From Terriglobia bacterium (GTDB lineage: Bacteria; Acidobacteriota; Terriglobia; Terriglobales; Acidobacteriaceae): a stretch of 64,000 nucleotides of DNA. The stretch lies in NCBI GenBank assembly GCA_020072845.1, contig JAIQGF010000008.1:248001-312000 (forward strand). The letters are read 5' to 3'. Below, piece by piece: positions 9,001 to 14,831 of the stretch (position 1 is the first letter of the stretch; each line of letters starts with the position of its first letter). Below the pieces are notes generated by a model. It was given only the letters and a program-made list of their open reading frames with translations, did no database searches and was not told where the DNA came from. A program made the translations under genes and the position numbers.

Positions 9001-11216
9001 TAGTAGTAATAGTAATAATAATAACCGGCATCAATGTTCTCGTCGTAGATGCCGCCGAGGTAGGAAGAAAACAGAGCGCTGGAACCGTCGCCGCTGACCT
9101 CGACGATAAAGGCGTCGGAATTGCCGCCGAGCGTCTTCTGGATTGCGTTTGCGGTGGTGGGGAAATCGTTGGCGGTAGTGAAGCCGCCGACATAGACGTT
9201 GCATGCGCTGGCGCATCCGGCGGGAACCGCAACCGAGGTGGGAGTCACAAGCCCGCTGGGGCCGCTTAGGAAAGTGGAATAAACCAGCGCGGAACCGGAC
9301 GGGTTGAGTACGCTCAGGAAACCGAACGGGAATGTGGTCTGGTACGCGCCCGTGGTGGCCGGAAAATCTCCGTAATTAGGGTCACCGACGACATAGGCGT
9401 TTCCGGAAGTGTCGGCAGCAATGTCGGCTCCGTTGCCGTATCCAAGATACGCAATGTACTGGGTGGCGCCGGCCGCATTCAGCTTCACCACGTACGCGCC
9501 GCCATAGACGACGTACACACCGTCATAGGTGAACGCACCCGGCGTGGTGGTGAGCGTTTGGGCCTGCACCAGAGCGTAAATGTTGCCGCTACCATCCGCC
9601 GCTACGCCCTGCCCGAAAGACGAATAGGTTCCGGGCACAACGGTGGAGTAAAGCAGCGAAGCGACGCCGCTGAGAGTGGGATCGAACTTGGCGACGAATG
9701 CGGTTTCGCTGCCGGTCAGGGTGACGCCGCTGGTGTTGGGAAAGTCCGTGGAGTAGGTGAATCCGGTAATCACCGGCAATGGGTGCGCGCCACTGTTGTC
9801 CAGGGCGAGCGCGACCGCGGAATCAACCGAACTGCCTTGCAGGTAGGTGGAATAAACCAGGGTGGAGCCGGTGGGATCCAACACCGTCAAGTAAGCATGC
9901 GCTCCGGAGCCGGAAACGGGCTGATAGGCCGTGGAGGTGGTCGGAAAGCCCGGTCCGGTTGTGCCCGTAAGGTACAGGTTCCCGGTGTTGTCCACGACCG
10001 CGCTGGCAGCATTTGCCCCATAGCCAGAGCCGATGCTGGTCTGATACAGCATGGTGGCGCCGTCGGTTGCCAGCTTGGTGACCTGGAGGATGCCGGAGGC
10101 GGAAGTCACGTACGCGTTGCCGGCGCTGTCGGTCGCCATGGAACCGAGGTATCCATAAGTGGCGGTGGTGGACGTGGAATAGCTCAGGACCGGATCGATG
10201 ACCAGGGCGCGGCGGTGGTCATAGGCGCCCAGGTCGAAGCGCACCAGGGTGCCGCCATCGCTGGCCTGAACATGATAAGAACCGGTGACGTACTGGCGCC
10301 CGTACTGATCCGACTGGTAGATAACCGGTTTCATGAACCTGAGTTCGGTGCCGCCGGCTTGCAGCACCAGATCGCCAGAGTCGGCCAGGGTGACGGCGGA
10401 GGTGTCGAAGCGCCAGGCAATCTGCCCGGCATCGGCGCCGGGCGCCACCGTAAAGTCGTACTCCAGTCGATTGCCGGCGCCGTGGAAAACGACATCAATG
10501 CCGCGGTAGACGTTGCCATAAAGCACGCCCGCATAAGTGGGCACGCCGGTGATCCAGGTGGCCGGATCCGAAGCACGCAGGTAGTTGGCTTTGCCCGGCA
10601 GCTCGCCCACGGCACTCAACTGCGGATGTTCGCTGGCGCCGAGAAGTTCAAGACCGACGGTGGTTTCACGCCCGGCTGAAGCCGGCGGCAGCATCGGCCC
10701 GGTGGAGCGCGATGCAGGCATTTCCGGGCGGGAAAATAAGTTGATCGTCAGTGCCCGGTCCTGCAGTTGGACATCGTAGCCGGGAGCGCGGGCGATATAT
10801 CGCACATCGCCGGCGGCCTGACCGCGGTTCGGTTGAAAGTTGATGGGCACCAGAGCGGTGCTGGTTCGAGGCTTCGATAATTGCGGCAGCGGGTTGGGCG
10901 CCGGCGGCTTGGCCGCTTGCATCAGTAATGAGGAAGCATGCGCGGACGAAGGCGGGCCGGGGAGGATGACCAGGCTCGTACTGGGATGCGAATTGGGGGT
11001 GGGCGGCGGAGCCGGCGCCGCCTGAACGGATAACGCTGCACCGTTGTGCCCGCCCACGGTGGCCGGAACGGATGCCGGTTGGCGTGAATCGCCGCGGCGC
11101 AAATCCCCCTGGAAAAGACCCGGTACACCCAGGCTGACGATCAGCGCCGCGGTCGCGAGGCAGATTACGAAGGTCGTGAGAATCAGTTTCCTGCCGCGGC
11201 TGAATACAATGTTCAT
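1..11216 (-). CDS. Giant exported SBBP / ASH-repeat (choice-of-anchor D) protein, 3' end outside window
   Basis: One frame stays open from an ATG at 11216 (AGAGGGG Shine-Dalgarno just upstream) to the left edge, at least 3738 codons; I read the same frame at both ends. Residues 1-35 are a basic N-terminus and a hydrophobic export segment. About residues 120-330 hold the NRGQ-type N-terminal domain usual before SBBP propellers, and about 345-752 glycine-rich SBBP-like repeats (DSAGNAYV, DNTGNLYLTG). About 796-3217 are 23 ASH/choice-of-anchor-D repeats of about 100 residues. Two DUF11-type repeats (VTNGGPSPATGV) follow, then a PKD-like domain (DGSSSTDPDSDSLTYRW) and an Ig-like stretch. The family is usually a secreted or surface adhesin-like scaffold in Acidobacteriota; the function here is inferred. 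No anchor or sorting signal is visible because the C-terminus lies outside the window. Confidence 0.9.
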   Translation of the reverse strand, partial: MNIVFSRGRKLILTTFVICLATAALIVSLGVPGLFQGDLRRGDSRQPASVPATVGGHNGAALSVQAAPAPPPTPNSHPSTSLVILPGPPSSAHASSLLMQAAKPPAPNPLPQLSKPRTSTALVPINFQPNRGQAAGDVRYIARAPGYDVQLQDRALTINLFSRPEMPASRSTGPMLPPASAGRETTVGLELLGASEHPQLSAVGELPGKANYLRASDPATWITGVPTYAGVLYGNVYRGIDVVFHGAGNRLEYDFTVAPGADAGQIAWRFDTSAVTLADSGDLVLQAGGTELRFMKPVIYQSDQYGRQYVTGSYHVQASDGGTLVRFDLGAYDHRRALVIDPVLSYSTSTTATYGYLGSMATDSAGNAYVTSASGILQVTKLATDGATMLYQTSIGSGYGANAASAVVDNTGNLYLTGTTGPGFPTTSTAYQPVSGSGAHAYLTVLDPTGSTLVYSTYLQGSSVDSAVALALDNSGAHPLPVITGFTYSTDFPNTSGVTLTGSETAFVAKFDPTLSGVASLLYSTVVPGTYSSFGQGVAADGSGNIYALVQAQTLTTTPGAFTYDGVYVVYGGAYVVKLNAAGATQYIAYLGYGNGADIAADTSGNAYVVGDPNYGDFPATTGAYQTTFPFGFLSVLNPSGSALVYSTFLSGPSGLVTPTSVAVPAGCASACNVYVGGFTTANDFPTTANAIQKTLGGNSDAFIVEVSGDGSSALFSSYLGGIYDENIDAGYYYYYYYYYYQRLPQVSLDGLATPNIFIAGNTNSPNFPLTGPGSTGGYLTKISPANAGIVIPDQYKINFSTQTINIASAPVTLNLRNYGSATVTLSTFTTTPGFTQTNSCGGSIAGGSSCALQLTFTPTYTGQVSGSLTINHDGTNNPTTIALSGFGANQPLVSVTPTSLHFGTQAVNTSSSTQVITVTSIGTLPATISSIYTYSGEPEFAQTNNCPASLLPGASCSVAATFSPLTVGYFSSTLLIQTNSASTSYFYVSLDGTASSGTGVGPAALTLSTTAVNFVDQAVGAASGAQYVYVYNTGTVPVTFGTPSIAGANPGDFSVPYNTCPQSAVVPGSSCTLGFIFTPAATGARSATFTLPNSAGAAVPVSLTGNGIPAVGSLVFSPAAMVFPDSAVGSTSGTQEILVTNQGNTAVTIDRVFDSGNDFRVTSTGCITVLAPHGSSCYIDVTFTPTTTGPITGTVTLLDDAPGSPQTIGLSGNGVTAVETLVVSPSSVGFDDTVVGSSTYTTVYLYNPGTFDITISKLATSLPDFTASGCTTVPAFGYCTVNVTFAPTSAGPRSDTLTITDTAPGSPHSVPLSGNGLTGVNSLEVTPLIVGFPDTVLGVASGAQAITLYNPGNTNITVTSQPTASGDFTVTNYCSIIYAGSYCTEYVVFTPTVAGQRSGTFSIMDSAPNSPHTATLIGNGINPFTEVIATPSSLGFLDQVVGTTSNYSPIYFFNPGNTIVGVSNVAISGDFAIYSNGCSTQIPAQSYCVEYVTFSPTGSGPRTGTLTMTDAAAGSPHGVSLYGNGLAASASLTLTPTAMDFGNVLAGTTSPAQALYLTNTGTQPVNVTSVTASNFFQGSGCVGIISAGTQCGISVTYTGSGTDPQVGNITVLDSSTGIDHTVQLTGTPTSTTPAVSISPNGLTFVQTVVGKTSSALSATFVNHSGATVTVSSVAASPGDFAVNSNNCSSVPNTGSCAVSINFTPTASGVRTATLTFTYGTGSTIAINLSGYAKPATTELVLTASALSFPDQVVGTSSSAQLVYLWNQGTVPVSVSGSISITPADFAVSSTSCNSAIIQASSYCYAYVVFQPASATTITGALTINTLADPASPHVVTLTGNGVSPVKNLAFSATSVQFPDQPVGFTSAVQYLTLYNSGNTNVTVASITPNGDFAVPSNGCSTVYAHSSCYLYLTFTPSQAGLRSGSLDIADDATGNPHSVALSGNGIPATKTLTLTATALAFADQPVNTASNYQYFVVYNTGAAPVTFTPITTVGDFSAASYSGCQTGSVSAGSYCYVYVIFQPTATGARTGSLTINSSAGAYPVSLTGNGVAVVHDARVGATALTFPDQAVGITSAYQTVALYNTGNVTLNVSSVNVTGDFGNPYVYTCNPAAIAPKSNCQIYVTFTPTATGPRSGTLTITDDSAARTHTVTLSGNGQTPTSTVTLIPGNLQFLPQVVGTTSSYQYVAVTSTGNSPVTITGANVTDTITGSGFALYYNGCGTLQNFGNQCYVYVTVAPTISGPVSGALTVTDTATGSPRSIALAGTGVAANSAVQLSQSSLTFGNQAVGSTSPVQYVYLVNQSTNYINITNFAVSGDYQVSGCGTGSYIYSTQSCVFYVYFKPTATGARPGSITITDTGAGSPRTITLNGTGVNPFPIATLSTNNLVFASQNIGSSSAYQYFTLSNTGTAPLTISSIAFAPATADYTLTPAGSCGATLAVNSSCAIYVTFTPSAVSGPGTRSATLVITDNDASGSQSVNITGNALAASPLVALSPTSVAFGNQAVNVPSTPQTVTLTNQGNAALTITSVAASPQFAVAANNCPATVNALANCAITVTFTPAASGAQSGTLTITDSAAGSPHIVGLSGTGVGSPSISVSPASLIFSNQQVGVASAQQSIVISNSGSAMTISSIDITAGDFTKTSNCPLSPSTLPTNGSCSINVTFTPTAVGTRSATITINDNAGAGQQTVPVSGTGIGLPAVTLSPATSPATPLTFASQNVGTSSASQPVTLTNSGGGPLAISSIQPTAGYAQTNNCGNSLDAGASCTINVSFVPTVIGTQAGSISISDSAAGSPHSISTTGVGLGAQPTFSPTSLDFGSVAVGTPTTGPAVTLTNTGNVTMNITGFQINTPPYSQTNNCASTLAPAASCTITVVFNPTAAARQDGALYVYTNGINGGAAVMDLTGVGFGPVAGLSPASLNFGSVTVGTASPAQTVTLSSTGSTALTISNITFSGSGDYSQTNTCPATLATGSNCTISVTFTPGGVGTRNGTLLIYDNTASSPHQVPLSGIGLGPAVTFNPPSLNFGTISLGTTSSSLPLTLTSSGTNALLISAITASSEFAQTNNCPSSLAASVSCTISVTFTPAGAGTRNGSITVTSNAGPQSAALTGVGTGPQVQLSPPSLSFGSLPIGLTSAPQSVAFTNTGNAALTITSIVSSADFAESDNCPATLGAGSFCTLTVTFTPSVVAPENGAITITDSAGGSPHSVTLSGAGTGPQTDLAVTGTVSPASILPGGSFTYTFVVTNGGPSPATGVALNIALPPAANATLNSVATTAGTCTGTGPLACNIGNLAKGSAATVTVTMTATAVASFPATGTASGNETDPLISNNSLTLTSAVLAADLAIVGASAPTTVNGTPAYTMMVTNNGPSPATNVSMTCAYYRYVYLGYSTPYGTCTYSGASLTCSLGTLAVGASTGVTQQVQPPDTGWASINCTASATEGDPNPVNNFAQITPPLDSFNTPSGDNVAVQLADVPSGTLARVTFAKVTQPGTTSLTRTAGATPPSGFRTGAQPATFDLSTSALYNPPLTESFGFPPAQFHKPAQVHLFHMEGGAWVDRTVAMDLSTYTVSALTASLSPFALFEPVNHPPAANAGADRTVSGTSVVGASVVLDGSSSTDPDSDSLTYRWTGPFPEGNGVVTGAKPSVTLPFGASKVTLIVNDGEVDSAPAAVNVTVSDFALALSDSSASLKRGQSTTLNVNITPKGGSFDQLVTLGCANLPASMTCQFSPPAVQPGASG
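1565..8830 (-). repeat. Array of about 23 ASH (choice-of-anchor D) protein repeats
   Basis: Within the giant gene, successive units of about 300 nt each encode the pattern hydrophobic-SP-x-x-L-x-F-x-(D/G)-x-x-V-G-x-x-S, a central NTG/NQG, a Cys pair around SxCxxxVxFxPT, and SGxxSGTLTIxD..G..L.GNG. I counted 23 starts by eye. The two Cys of each unit suggest disulfide-stapled Ig-like folds outside the cytoplasm. The C-terminal units (low coordinates, e.g. LDFGSVAVGT) are closer to one another than to the N-terminal ones (FPDQ.VG with many Tyr), so the array seems to have grown by at least two rounds of duplication. Confidence 0.85.
8994..9023 (-). repeat. TAY microsatellite encoding ten consecutive tyrosines
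   Basis: Ten tandem TAT/TAC codons lie in frame in the giant gene (about residues 732-741), between the SBBP propeller and the rest. The flanks read NIDAG before and QRLPQVS after. Trinucleotide tracts of this kind can change length by slippage without breaking the frame. Confidence 0.9.
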
Positions 11217-11419
11217 TACACCCCTCTTGAAGTCCGCCGAGCCGACAGACCAAGGCACACCGATACCAACTGAATTGAATACGGGCCGAAAACCTGGAGA
11301 AAATAACGGCCCGGGGGGGCCTAGAAGATAGTACGGTTTGCCGCCGCCTTCAACTGCAAAACCGTCCAAAACGGGACGCAGCGGTACAAATTCCCGGAAA
11401 GAAGCGAGATGACCATCCG
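11217..11419. other. Leader of the giant gene and intergenic gap
   Basis: No gene is seen. The minus-strand leader of the giant gene lies here. It holds a 7-bp inverted repeat CGGGCCG / CGGCCCG (11282-11288 and 11307-11313) around an A-rich loop, next to a run of seven G. I could not assign a convincing promoter. Confidence 0.4.
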
Positions 11420-11626
11420 TTACTGCCGAGCGTAGACATTGCCGTCCATGCTGCCGAAATAGACGACGCCGTGATCGACGGCCGGCGAGGAAAGAATGGC
11501 GCCGATGGAGATAAAGCGATAAAAATCGAGGTACATATCCTCGAAGTCGCCGAACACCGGCGCGAAGGCTTCTTGCCGCAAGCTGCCATCGGGGTTGAGG
11601 ACCTTCATCGAAAAGCGCTTGCTCAT
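11420..11626 (-). pseudogene. C-terminal remnant of a PQQ-like beta-propeller protein
   Basis: A 68-codon frame ends in SSPAVDHGVVYFGSMDGNVYAR-Q-stop, the classic last blade of PQQ-binding or BamB-like propellers (SSPAV..GVVYFGS.DG.VYA). Complete family members are several hundred residues long. Upstream the frame meets a TGA within about 11 codons and no other blade is visible, so this is most likely a decayed fragment rather than a working gene. It could be a short orphan peptide, but no Shine-Dalgarno supports that. Confidence 0.55.
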
Positions 11627-11693
11627 CCCGTGACAAGACCGCGGCGCCGTTCGTCACAGGACGAAACGCGGGTGCAATGGATGCCAAACCGCG

Positions 11694-12446
11694 TCAGATG
11701 GCGGTTTTGAGGATGGAAGCGAGGTTATCGCGATAACCGCGGCTGGAAGGCAGTTCCTTGCCGCTCTGCAGGCGAACCATGTATTCGCCGCTGTTGCACG
11801 GTTGGACGCCGCGGATCTTGGCCAGATTGACGATGAAGGAACGATGAATGCGGAGGAACTGCATCGGGTTGAGCTTTCTCTCCAGCTCATTCATGGTGTG
11901 GCGGACCAGGAACGACTGCGAACCGGTATGGATTTCGGCGTAGTTGGAAGCGGCTTCGATCCAGTCAATCTCCTTGGCGTCGAAAAACAGGATTCTGCCC
12001 TCCGATTTCACCAGAAAGCGATCGATGCCATCGGAGGCTTTCTGAAAGGTGTCGGTGGTGTGCCCGGAGGGCGTGGATTGCAGCAGGCGCGACTTGATCC
12101 TGCGTATGCAGCGCCCGAGCCGCTCTTCGTCAAAAGGCTTCAACAGGTAGTCGAGCACCTCCGCCTCGAACGCCTGGACGGCGTAATTGGAGTAGGCAGT
12201 GGTCAGGACTACCAGCGGGCGGGTGACGGGATCAATGGAATTGAGCGCGGCGAAGCCATCCACCTCCGGCATCTGCACGTCCAGGAACATCACCTGCGGC
12301 CGGTGCAAATAAATCGCCTGGATCGCTTCGCGGCCGGTACTGCACTCCTGCACGATGCGAAACATGGGATCGCGGCCGAGGAGCATGCGGAGTTTTTCCC
12401 GCGCTAGGGGTTCGTCATCCACGATCAGGGTTGCGATCTCGTTCAT
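11694..12446 (-). CDS. LytTR-family response regulator
   Basis: The 250-residue protein has an N-terminal receiver (acidic pair D10/D11, phosphoacceptor D56 in FLDVQMPE, later LTTAYS and LLKPF with the invariant Lys) and a C-terminal LytTR DNA-binding domain (FLVKSEGRILFFDAKEIDWIEAASNYAEIH, MQFLRIHRSFIVNLAKI), listed here as two separated motifs of the same domain. It is the output partner of the sensor kinase just upstream: the genes overlap by 4 nt (ATGA), so they are co-translated. LytTR regulators bind direct repeats upstream of targets; the giant surface protein gene nearby is a possible but unproven target. Confidence 0.93.
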   Translation of the reverse strand: MNEIATLIVDDEPLAREKLRMLLGRDPMFRIVQECSTGREAIQAIYLHRPQVMFLDVQMPEVDGFAALNSIDPVTRPLVVLTTAYSNYAVQAFEAEVLDYLLKPFDEERLGRCIRRIKSRLLQSTPSGHTTDTFQKASDGIDRFLVKSEGRILFFDAKEIDWIEAASNYAEIHTGSQSFLVRHTMNELERKLNPMQFLRIHRSFIVNLAKIRGVQPCNSGEYMVRLQSGKELPSSRGYRDNLASILKTAI

Positions 12447-13612
12447 GACGTGGTTTCGTACTCCACCGCACGCGCTTCGAAGAGCGCGCCCACGTCGTCA
12501 ACCGGAATGAACAGCTCCTGCCGCGCGCCGTGCGGTTGCAGGTTTTGCATGCTGAGGCGCGCGCGGAAGGCGTACAAACGCTGCAGTCGCTCGCGGACGT
12601 TGCTCGTGCCCACGCCCTCGGGAACGCCATTCCTGGCGAAGCCGGGACCGTTGTCCTCCACCGCGATCACCAGGCCACCGCGTTGCTTGTAAACCTTGAT
12701 CGCAATGCAGCCGCCACCGGAGAGCTTGGATGTGCCGTGCTTGATGGCGTTCTCCACCAGCGGCTGGAGGATGAGATTGGGAACGTCAACGGCGAGCGTG
12801 CCGGGCTCGATGGAGAAGCTGGTTTGCAGCCGGTCGGAAAAGCGAATGCGCTCGATTTCGAGGTACTTCATGACGTACTGCAGCTCCTCCTGCAGCGGCA
12901 CCGTCACCACCTCGGTGGTTTCAAGCGAGAGGCGCAGTAGATCGCTGAGTTGGGAGATGATGCGGTCCGCCCGGGGCGGATCGCTGTAGATGAGGGCGGA
13001 GATGGAGTGCAGCGCGTTGAACAGGAAATGGGGATGCAACTGCATTTTCAGCAGGCGAAACTGCGACTCCGACAATTGCTGCTTCAATTCGGAAGCTTTG
13101 AGTTCCTCTTCGCGCATGCCGCGGTAATAGGCGTACAAGGCGCCGCCCAGCAGCACCGGCAGGTAATACTTGAGCGCGCTATTCAACAAAATGACGCCGA
13201 AGGTTTTGGTGGTAAAAAATGGCTTCCACGTCAAGGTGTTGCCGTACATGGGCCACCACTTGAGATTCACCAGCCCGACTACGCCGTAGAAAAAGCTGCC
13301 CAGGAAACAGTACAGGCCAAGATGGATGGCAACCGCCGAGAGCGTGTTGCGGCCGGAGCGGCGTATCCAATCCATGACATGCAGGACCAGCGGCGCGACC
13401 AGGGCCCAATAGAGAAACAGGGTGAGCTGCGCCGCCACGTTCCAGATCCAGATCACGAGCGCCTGGTGCTCGTCCATGGCGGCGACGTCACGGACGGCCG
13501 TCAGCAATGCCAGCACCAGGGCGAATAGCACGGCCCATTTCATCTGCACTTCGACTTTTGCGAGGGCCTGCTTCCAGGCGTTCATAGATTTCTTATCGGC
13601 CAGCAGGTACAC
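12443..13612 (-). CDS. LytS/YehU-type membrane sensor histidine kinase
   Basis: It is 389 residues from a GTG at 13612; an ATG at 13585 (MNAWKQ) is an equally good start and neither has a strong Shine-Dalgarno. About four N-terminal hydrophobic segments (about residues 25-160) form the membrane sensor. A His_kinase core follows with HPHFLFN at residues 193-199 (phosphorylatable His in PHFLFN), then an HATPase domain with an N box in LVENAIKHG and G box VEDNGPGF and GVGTSNVRERL. It autophosphorylates and passes phosphate to the LytTR regulator that overlaps its stop codon. The input signal is unknown. Confidence 0.92.
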   Translation of the reverse strand: MYLLADKKSMNAWKQALAKVEVQMKWAVLFALVLALLTAVRDVAAMDEHQALVIWIWNVAAQLTLFLYWALVAPLVLHVMDWIRRSGRNTLSAVAIHLGLYCFLGSFFYGVVGLVNLKWWPMYGNTLTWKPFFTTKTFGVILLNSALKYYLPVLLGGALYAYYRGMREEELKASELKQQLSESQFRLLKMQLHPHFLFNALHSISALIYSDPPRADRIISQLSDLLRLSLETTEVVTVPLQEELQYVMKYLEIERIRFSDRLQTSFSIEPGTLAVDVPNLILQPLVENAIKHGTSKLSGGGCIAIKVYKQRGGLVIAVEDNGPGFARNGVPEGVGTSNVRERLQRLYAFRARLSMQNLQPHGARQELFIPVDDVGALFEARAVEYETTS

Positions 13613-13782
13613 CAGTGCTGATTGGACGTGCCGGCCGTCCTTTCGGTATCACGAAATGACATTGAAACACCGAACCGTCCCAGGGACTCGGCTGGATCAA
13701 GGGGTTCGCGTCGCAAATCCTGTTATCCGTCCCAGGGCGCACGACAAATTGACATCCCGAACGTCATAGTCGCCATAACACC

Positions 13783-14574
13783 GTGAGGATGCCAGTTATG
13801 TTCGACCCCGGGCCACTGACTCCGCGACGCCGCTCGAAGATGCGCGCGGTGATCTCCGATTACGACCTTTCACGCCGCGGGCTGTTGCGGCGAATGGTCG
13901 AAAGCGACCCGGCCTACGATGTCGTCGCTGAAACCGGAAGCGGCGACGAATGTGCCGGCGTGCTCGCGCGCGAGTTGCCGGAACTGGCGATTTGCAGCAC
14001 CGCCTGCGCGCCGGCGCTTGCCGGGATGCAGCCGGCGCTCCCGGTGATGATCACCATCGCCGGCGGCCCGGTGGCGTCAGAACGCGTGGTGTGCGACGTA
14101 GCCGTGCCGCTGCGCGAGGCGGAGATGGCCGAGGCACTGGCGCTGGCGGCGTCACGCATTTTGCAGATCAAGGTGGAGGACCTGTCCACCCTGCTCGGCG
14201 CTTACCTGGCGCACGGGGAAAATGCCGGCTCGCCGGTGAAACAGATTGATGTCGCCGACCAAAACGGGGAGCCGCGTTCGCTCAGCACCGACGACCTCCT
14301 CTGGATCAAGGCCGCGGGCAACTATGTCCAGCTCTACACCACGGCGGGCATCTTTGAAATGCGGGAGACGATCAGCAACCTCGCCGCCCGGCTGAAGCCA
14401 TCGGGTTTCCGGCGCATCCACCGCTGCGTGGTGGTGAACAACCGGGCGATCCGGGAGCGCAACCTGCAGGATGGAAGGTTGACCTCGGTGGTGCTCGACG
14501 ACGGCACGCACCTGCTGGTCGGCCCGAACTTCCGCCAGCATCCGCCGCTTGAGGGGGAAGAACTCGGCGCCTGA
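13783..14574 (+). CDS. LytTR DNA-binding protein with degenerate receiver domain
   Basis: It is 263 residues from GTG 13783; ATG codons at 13789 and 13798 are alternatives. The N-terminal half aligns by eye with a receiver (AVISDYDLSRRGLLRRMV.. PELAICSTACAP), but the position of the phosphoacceptor Asp reads Ser (ICS) and the Lys region is not kept. The C-terminal half is a normal LytTR domain (DDLLWIKAAGNYVQLYT, FRRIHRCVVVNNRAI). It is therefore probably a phosphorylation-independent DNA-binding regulator. It is transcribed divergently from the LytS/LytTR pair across a 170-bp spacer, so it may modulate the same promoters. Confidence 0.85.
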   Translation: MRMPVMFDPGPLTPRRRSKMRAVISDYDLSRRGLLRRMVESDPAYDVVAETGSGDECAGVLARELPELAICSTACAPALAGMQPALPVMITIAGGPVASERVVCDVAVPLREAEMAEALALAASRILQIKVEDLSTLLGAYLAHGENAGSPVKQIDVADQNGEPRSLSTDDLLWIKAAGNYVQLYTTAGIFEMRETISNLAARLKPSGFRRIHRCVVVNNRAIRERNLQDGRLTSVVLDDGTHLLVGPNFRQHPPLEGEELGA

Positions 14575-14577
14575 CGC

Positions 14578-14599
14578 CTGCCAATTGCGCGGTTGGCAG
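14578..14599 (+). terminator. Hairpin just after the LytTR gene
   Basis: CTGCCAA - 8 nt - TTGGCAG starts 4 nt after the TGA stop, with ATTTT about 12 nt further on. It is a weak factor-independent terminator candidate, since the T tract is short and distant. Confidence 0.35.
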
Positions 14600-14831
14600 C
14601 GCCTGACCGTATTTTGCCAGTGTTGTTGTTTTCCATTCGCTCAACCACCTGCACTTTCAGGAAATTATCTTGCGCGCCCATTCGCGGCCCACACCCACAC
14701 TAATAAAAACTTGACAGCGCTCTCGCGCGCTGTTGCAAGTTCCGTAATGCATTCGGACCAGGGTTTCCGTATGATTACGGTAGTCTGCAGGGATTCCTCG
14801 TTTGCGCGGGTACGCCGCAGAGTTCTCCCGT

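Noticed and set aside
8994-9023. CRISPR or other DNA-level repeat
   Set aside because: It is an in-frame trinucleotide tract of Tyr codons, not spaced repeats; no CRISPR array was seen anywhere in the window.
14711-14716. TTGACA as -35 box of ppk1
   Set aside because: No acceptable -10 at 16-18 nt; only chance-level hexamers.
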